A stretch of DNA of 64,000 nucleotides from contig DCJH01000001.1 of the NCBI GenBank assembly GCA_002317385.1, forward strand, positions 4,849-68,848. Direction: 5' to 3'. Position numbers and translations under genes: made by a program. The DNA is from Prevotella sp. UBA1705. Its GTDB lineage: Bacteria; Bacteroidota; Bacteroidia; Bacteroidales; Bacteroidaceae. The notes beneath the pieces are model-generated. The model had not been told where the DNA came from and ran no database searches. It saw nothing but the letters and a program-made list of their open reading frames with translations. This document shows positions 61,455 through 64,000 of the stretch, one piece after another. The number at the start of each line of letters is the position of its first letter. Position 1 is the stretch's first letter.

Positions 61455-62093
61455 TCAGAACTTGTTTTCCTTGCAGAAATCTACTGCCGGCTGGAAACTC
61501 TGGTACATGGCGCGGTGCATCCACTTGCGTGCCAGCGCCTTGTTGATGCTCACGCCGTGGCCCGTGAAATAGAACCAGCCCGTGCAATACTGTGCGTGGG
61601 CATCGCCGCTCTGTGCCGCCAGCTCATACCAGAAGGCCGCATCGGCCTCGCTTCGCTCCACGCCGTCGCCGTTCCAATAGTTGGCTCCGAGATTCTTCTG
61701 GCTCTGCACGTGGCCCTGAAACGCCGCCTCCTGCCACCAGGCATGGGCCTTGGCGTGGTCTTCCTCGATGCCCTCGCCGAGATAGTAGGCATTGGCCACG
61801 TTCACCTGCGACTGCATGTCGCCCCGCTTGGCCGCCCGCAGATACCACGGGAACGCCTTCGCGCGGTCTTGTTCCACACCGTCGCCCTTGTAATAACACT
61901 CGGCCACGTTGAAACATCCGTACACGTCGCCCTCGACCGCAGCCCGCATATACCACTCGAAGGCCAAGCGATGGTCCTCTTTCACGCCGCGCCCCACATG
62001 GTAGCACACGCCCAGATTGTTCATCGCCATGAGGTCGCCCTCGGCAGCCTTCTGCCTGTAGGATTCCACTTGCTCACGGTCTTTGTTGATCAT
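61455..62093 (-). CDS. Sel1-like repeat protein
   Basis: A 212-residue protein with about five Sel1-type TPR repeats of 36 residues: AMNNLGVCYHVGRGVKEDH, CFNVAECYYKGDGVEQDR, QVNVANAYYLGEGIEEDH, QKNLGANYWNGDGVERSE and QYCTGWFYFTGHGV. Each has the A/G-x-x-Y-x-G-x-G-V pattern. The repeats form a protein-binding superhelix. No signal peptide is evident, so it is cytoplasmic. A -7 motif TAATTTTG lies at 62120-62113 on the minus strand. Partner unknown. Confidence 0.85.
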   Translation of the reverse strand: MINKDREQVESYRQKAAEGDLMAMNNLGVCYHVGRGVKEDHRLAFEWYMRAAVEGDVYGCFNVAECYYKGDGVEQDRAKAFPWYLRAAKRGDMQSQVNVANAYYLGEGIEEDHAKAHAWWQEAAFQGHVQSQKNLGANYWNGDGVERSEADAAFWYELAAQSGDAHAQYCTGWFYFTGHGVSINKALARKWMHRAMYQSFQPAVDFCKENKF

Positions 62094-62165
62094 TCCACTG
62101 AAAATTTGCAGGCAAAATTAAGCAAAAAAACTCACCTGCGGCCGTGAATGATGCTTAAAAAACAC

Positions 62166-62195
62166 TTGGAGTTTCGTTTTTTATGTGTAACTTTA
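62166..62195 (+). promoter_or_regulatory. Promoter of the small protein / sigma factor unit
   Basis: TTG (62166-62168), a 19-bp gap and TAACTTTA (62188-62195). A start near 62202 rules out the first ATG at 62183 and supports 62216 for the next gene. Confidence 0.6.
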
Positions 62196-62215
62196 CCGAA
62201 AATAATACCGGAACA

Positions 62216-62413
62216 ATGGAAGAAACAGCAACCTATCGTGCCCAGATTTTACAGGCGTTGTGCGACATGAAAGATGCCGACGGCAACCCCCGGCTCACCG
62301 AAGTGCAGGCCCGGAAGCTCTCCGACGAGCTCTCCGACGAGGAACTCACGGACGGAATGCTATTCAACACGCCCGAGGAGGTGGCCCAGCTGCTGATGGA
62401 ATCTGGTTTGTAA
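62216..62413 (+). CDS. Small acidic protein upstream of a sigma factor
   Basis: A 65-residue acidic, helical protein beginning MEETATYRAQILQALCDM, with ARKLSDELSDEELTDGM and NTPEEVAQLLMESGL. No family is recognised. It is 10 bp upstream of the sigma factor gene and shares its promoter. A role in controlling the sigma factor is possible but unproven; anti-sigma proteins of this size exist. Confidence 0.6.
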   Translation: MEETATYRAQILQALCDMKDADGNPRLTEVQARKLSDELSDEELTDGMLFNTPEEVAQLLMESGL

Positions 62414-62423
62414 TCATACAGTT

Positions 62424-63149
62424 ATGGATAAGGACAAGAAATCTCTCAACACCTATCTCAATGAGATTGGGCGTGAAAAACTCCTCTCCGACGAGGAGGA
62501 ACGCCTGCTGGCCGACCGCATTCAGAGCGGCGACAGCAAGGCGATAGACCGGCTCACGTCGGCCAACCTCACCTATGTGGTATCGCTCGCCCGTCAGTAT
62601 GAGGACCGCGGACTGGCCATGGAAGACCTTGTGAGCGAGGGAAACATCGGTATGCTCCGCGCCGCAACGAAGTTTAGCAGTTCGCAGGGCAAGCGCTTCG
62701 TGACCTTTGCCGCACCTTATATCCGTGAGGCTATGGAGCAGGCCATCGAGCAGCAGGCCGGACTCTACCGCGTTCCGCGCAATGTGACCGACACCAAACT
62801 GGAGAAGAAGCGCAGTCATGCGCTCTCCATCGATGCGCCGGTGGGTGGCAGTCATGAGCTGAGCCTGGGCCATGTTATCCCCGACCAGAACGCCACGGTG
62901 CCCGGAGAGAAACTCGAAGACGAGACCTTGCTGTTCGAACTGCGGCAGCTGGTCGACATGCTTGAACCGCGTGAGCAGCAGGTGGTGCGCAGCGTCTATG
63001 GGCTCGACGGTGAGCCGAAGACCATGATGCAGGTGGCCATCGTGATGGGTCTGAAGCGGGAGCGGGTGCGTCAGATTCGCGACAAGGCCATCAGGGCCAT
63101 CTGCAAACGCACGAAAAACTCCGACCTGAGAGACTATCTGAAGAGCTGA
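62424..63149 (+). CDS. Compact RpoD-like sigma factor
   Basis: A 241-residue sigma-70 family protein. Region 1.2 (SLNTYLNEIGREKLLSDEE) and region 2 are present (ANLTYVVSLARQYEDRGLAM, DLVSEGNIGMLRAATKF), then region 4 with RERVRQIRDKAIRAI at about 210-224. The region 2.4 segment reads FAAPYIREAMEQAIEQQAG where the primary sigma has a Trp pair (YAVWWIRQ), so both aromatic Trp are lost. Region 3 is shortened: only about 60 residues separate region 2 from region 4. It is thus an alternative sigma of unknown target, not the housekeeping one. It shares an operon with the acidic protein and the phosphoesterase. Confidence 0.85.
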   Translation: MDKDKKSLNTYLNEIGREKLLSDEEERLLADRIQSGDSKAIDRLTSANLTYVVSLARQYEDRGLAMEDLVSEGNIGMLRAATKFSSSQGKRFVTFAAPYIREAMEQAIEQQAGLYRVPRNVTDTKLEKKRSHALSIDAPVGGSHELSLGHVIPDQNATVPGEKLEDETLLFELRQLVDMLEPREQQVVRSVYGLDGEPKTMMQVAIVMGLKRERVRQIRDKAIRAICKRTKNSDLRDYLKS

Positions 63150-63153
63150 GCCG

Positions 63154-63699
63154 ATGAGATATTTGTTGGTTTCAGACATCCACGGCTCATTGCCACGGCT
63201 CAACGAAGCGCTCAGGTTCTATCGCGAGCAGCATTGCGACATGCTGCTCCTCGGTGGAGACATTATCAATTATGGTCCGCGCAACGGGGTGCCCGAGGGT
63301 CTCGACGCGCCGGGCATTGTGGCGGCACTTGGTCCGCTGGCCGACGATATTGTGGCCGTGCGTGGCAATTGCGACTCGGAGGTAGACCAGATGCTGCTGC
63401 CCTTCCCCATCCTCCACGACTATGCGTTGCTCGTGGACGAGGGGCGTCGCATTCTCCTGACCCATGGACACATCTATAATAAAGGTAATCTTCCCCGTGG
63501 CCATTACGATGCGGTGATCACGGGGCATACGCATCTCTGGGAGTTGACGCGCGAACCCGATGGTCCGCTGTGGTGCAACACAGGCTCTATCACCTTTCCC
63601 AAGGGTGGCAATCCGCCCACGCTCGGCATCATGGAGCATGGCGTTATCACGATATACACGCTCAATGGCGAAAAGCTGGCAGAGGAGAGGATGGGTTGA
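63154..63699 (+). CDS. yfcE: YfcE-like metallophosphoesterase
   Basis: A 181-residue calcineurin-like phosphodiesterase with all metal motifs: SDIHGSLPRL (D-x-H), LLGGDIINYGPRN (G-D), VRGNCDSEV (G-N-x-D), LLTHGHIYN and ITGHTHLWEL (G-H-x-H). YfcE proteins hydrolyse phosphodiesters in the cytoplasm. It starts 4 bp after the sigma factor stop, so it is in the same operon; the reason is not clear. An inverted GGAGTTAA repeat follows. Confidence 0.92.
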   Translation: MRYLLVSDIHGSLPRLNEALRFYREQHCDMLLLGGDIINYGPRNGVPEGLDAPGIVAALGPLADDIVAVRGNCDSEVDQMLLPFPILHDYALLVDEGRRILLTHGHIYNKGNLPRGHYDAVITGHTHLWELTREPDGPLWCNTGSITFPKGGNPPTLGIMEHGVITIYTLNGEKLAEERMG

Positions 63700-63706
63700 G
63701 GAGATG

Positions 63707-63820
63707 AGGAGTTAAAGAAGTTAAGGAGTTAAGACAATTGCTTGGTGGTTGAATCTATGTAGGAACCTACCAGCAGAGATATGTCTTAACTCCTTAACTC
63801 CTTTAACTTCTTAACTCCTT
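63707..63820. repeat. GGAGTTAA/GAAGTTAA inverted repeat, second copy
   Basis: Left arm 63707-63736 and right arm 63782-63820. The inner 17 bp (GTTAAGGAGTTAAGACA with its complement) pair perfectly; further out the arms differ in unit order. The loop is 45 nt. A third partial unit lies at about 63851. The site again lies between convergent genes (yfcE and the partial gene at the right edge). Confidence 0.8.
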
Positions 63821-63890
63821 GGTGTTGTCTTCACTCTTTAACGTCTATAACTTCTTAACTCCTTTTCTTCCCCCTCCCCCTCCAACGAAG

Positions 63891-63924
63891 AGCCCCGCTC
63901 ATGCCATTCGGCTTGAGCGGGGCT
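63891..63924 (-). terminator. Hairpin after the right-edge gene
   Basis: A perfect 11-bp stem AGCCCCGCTCA/TGAGCGGGGCT (63891-63901 with 63914-63924) lies 11 bp past the minus-strand stop at 63935. On the minus strand it is followed by CTTCGTTGG, a weak T tract. Confidence 0.65.
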
Positions 63925-63934
63925 CCTATGCTTA

Positions 63935-64000
63935 TCATTTCTTGCTTTCTTTCTGCGCCAGTATGGCACGTCGATCGCCAAGAATCTTTTCCAGGCGGCT
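63935..64000 (-). CDS. C-terminal end of an unidentified protein
   Basis: Only the last 21 codons are visible on the minus strand: SRLEKILGDRRAILAQKESK plus Lys and TGA. The basic, helical tail gives no family. It is accepted as coding because a strong hairpin follows the stop and the gene is convergent with yfcE. Confidence 0.55.
   Translation of the reverse strand, partial: SRLEKILGDRRAILAQKESKK

Overview
The window looks like a chromosomal segment of a Bacteroidales bacterium, most likely Prevotella or a close relative. The basis is: many promoters of the Bacteroidetes form TTTG-(19-20 nt)-TAnnTTTG; two SusC/SusD outer-membrane pairs; DUF4957/DUF5123, DUF4249 and fimbrillin-type surface proteins; a eukaryote-like GT3 glycogen synthase; few Shine-Dalgarno sequences; and a type II-C cas9 with a tracrRNA. 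No rRNA or tRNA gene was seen.

Layout. 1-900: the first 52 codons of cas9 (minus strand), a divergent tracrRNA and AT-rich non-coding DNA with a second possible structured RNA. 1.2-3.3 kb: a small peptide gene and a fimbrillin-like lipoprotein. 3.5-13.5 kb (minus): a pectin-utilisation locus with a GH28-GH105 fusion enzyme, SusC, SusD and a lipoprotein with DUF4957/DUF5123 domains. 14.3-16.4 kb: a DASS anion transporter and a small membrane protein. 17.4-21.7 kb: a glycogen operon (GT3 synthase plus GT35 phosphorylase). 21.8-27.7 kb: MazG, rhodanese, an alpha/beta hydrolase, Hsp20, a YgiD-like dioxygenase and a membrane pyrophosphatase. 28.3-28.6 kb: an orphan transcription unit that looks like a non-coding RNA. 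29.2-31.6 kb: a secreted surface protein plus a second small peptide. 32-38.8 kb: an RND efflux operon with a divergent AraC-type regulator. 39.4-49.4 kb (plus): a second pectin/arabinan locus (PL1 pectate lyase, SusC, SusD, GH43). 49.4-64 kb: housekeeping and small genes: DIP1984 family, SpoU methyltransferase, a MetE-like enzyme divergent from an Lrp regulator with a palindromic operator, a TonB receptor with its DUF4249 partner, a beta-barrel protein, Nudix, IspE, Sel1, a compact sigma factor and a YfcE-like phosphoesterase.

How the genes fit together. The two SusCD loci supply surface binding and uptake of pectic glycans. Around them PL1 and GH28 cleave the homogalacturonan backbone, GH105 removes unsaturated uronates and GH43 probably trims arabinan or xylan side chains. 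Stored glucose is handled by the GT3/GT35 operon. The efflux operon and AraC regulator form one divergent unit, as do the MetE-like gene and lrp.

The most unusual feature is the intergenic DNA. Four repeat families recur: (1) arrays of about four 22-bp tandem units built on GATTAGTACC; (2) C/G-rich module A palindromes; (3) module B palindromes with GGACATGC/GCATGTCC arms, which in several places are terminal inverted repeats of 140-380 bp elements; and (4) long inverted repeats of GGAGTTAA/GAAGTTAA units placed between convergent genes. Families 1-3 are often joined in one nested mosaic. No complete, obviously new multi-gene system is visible. The repeat mosaic, the orphan RNAs and the truncated CRISPR-Cas9 locus are the best leads.
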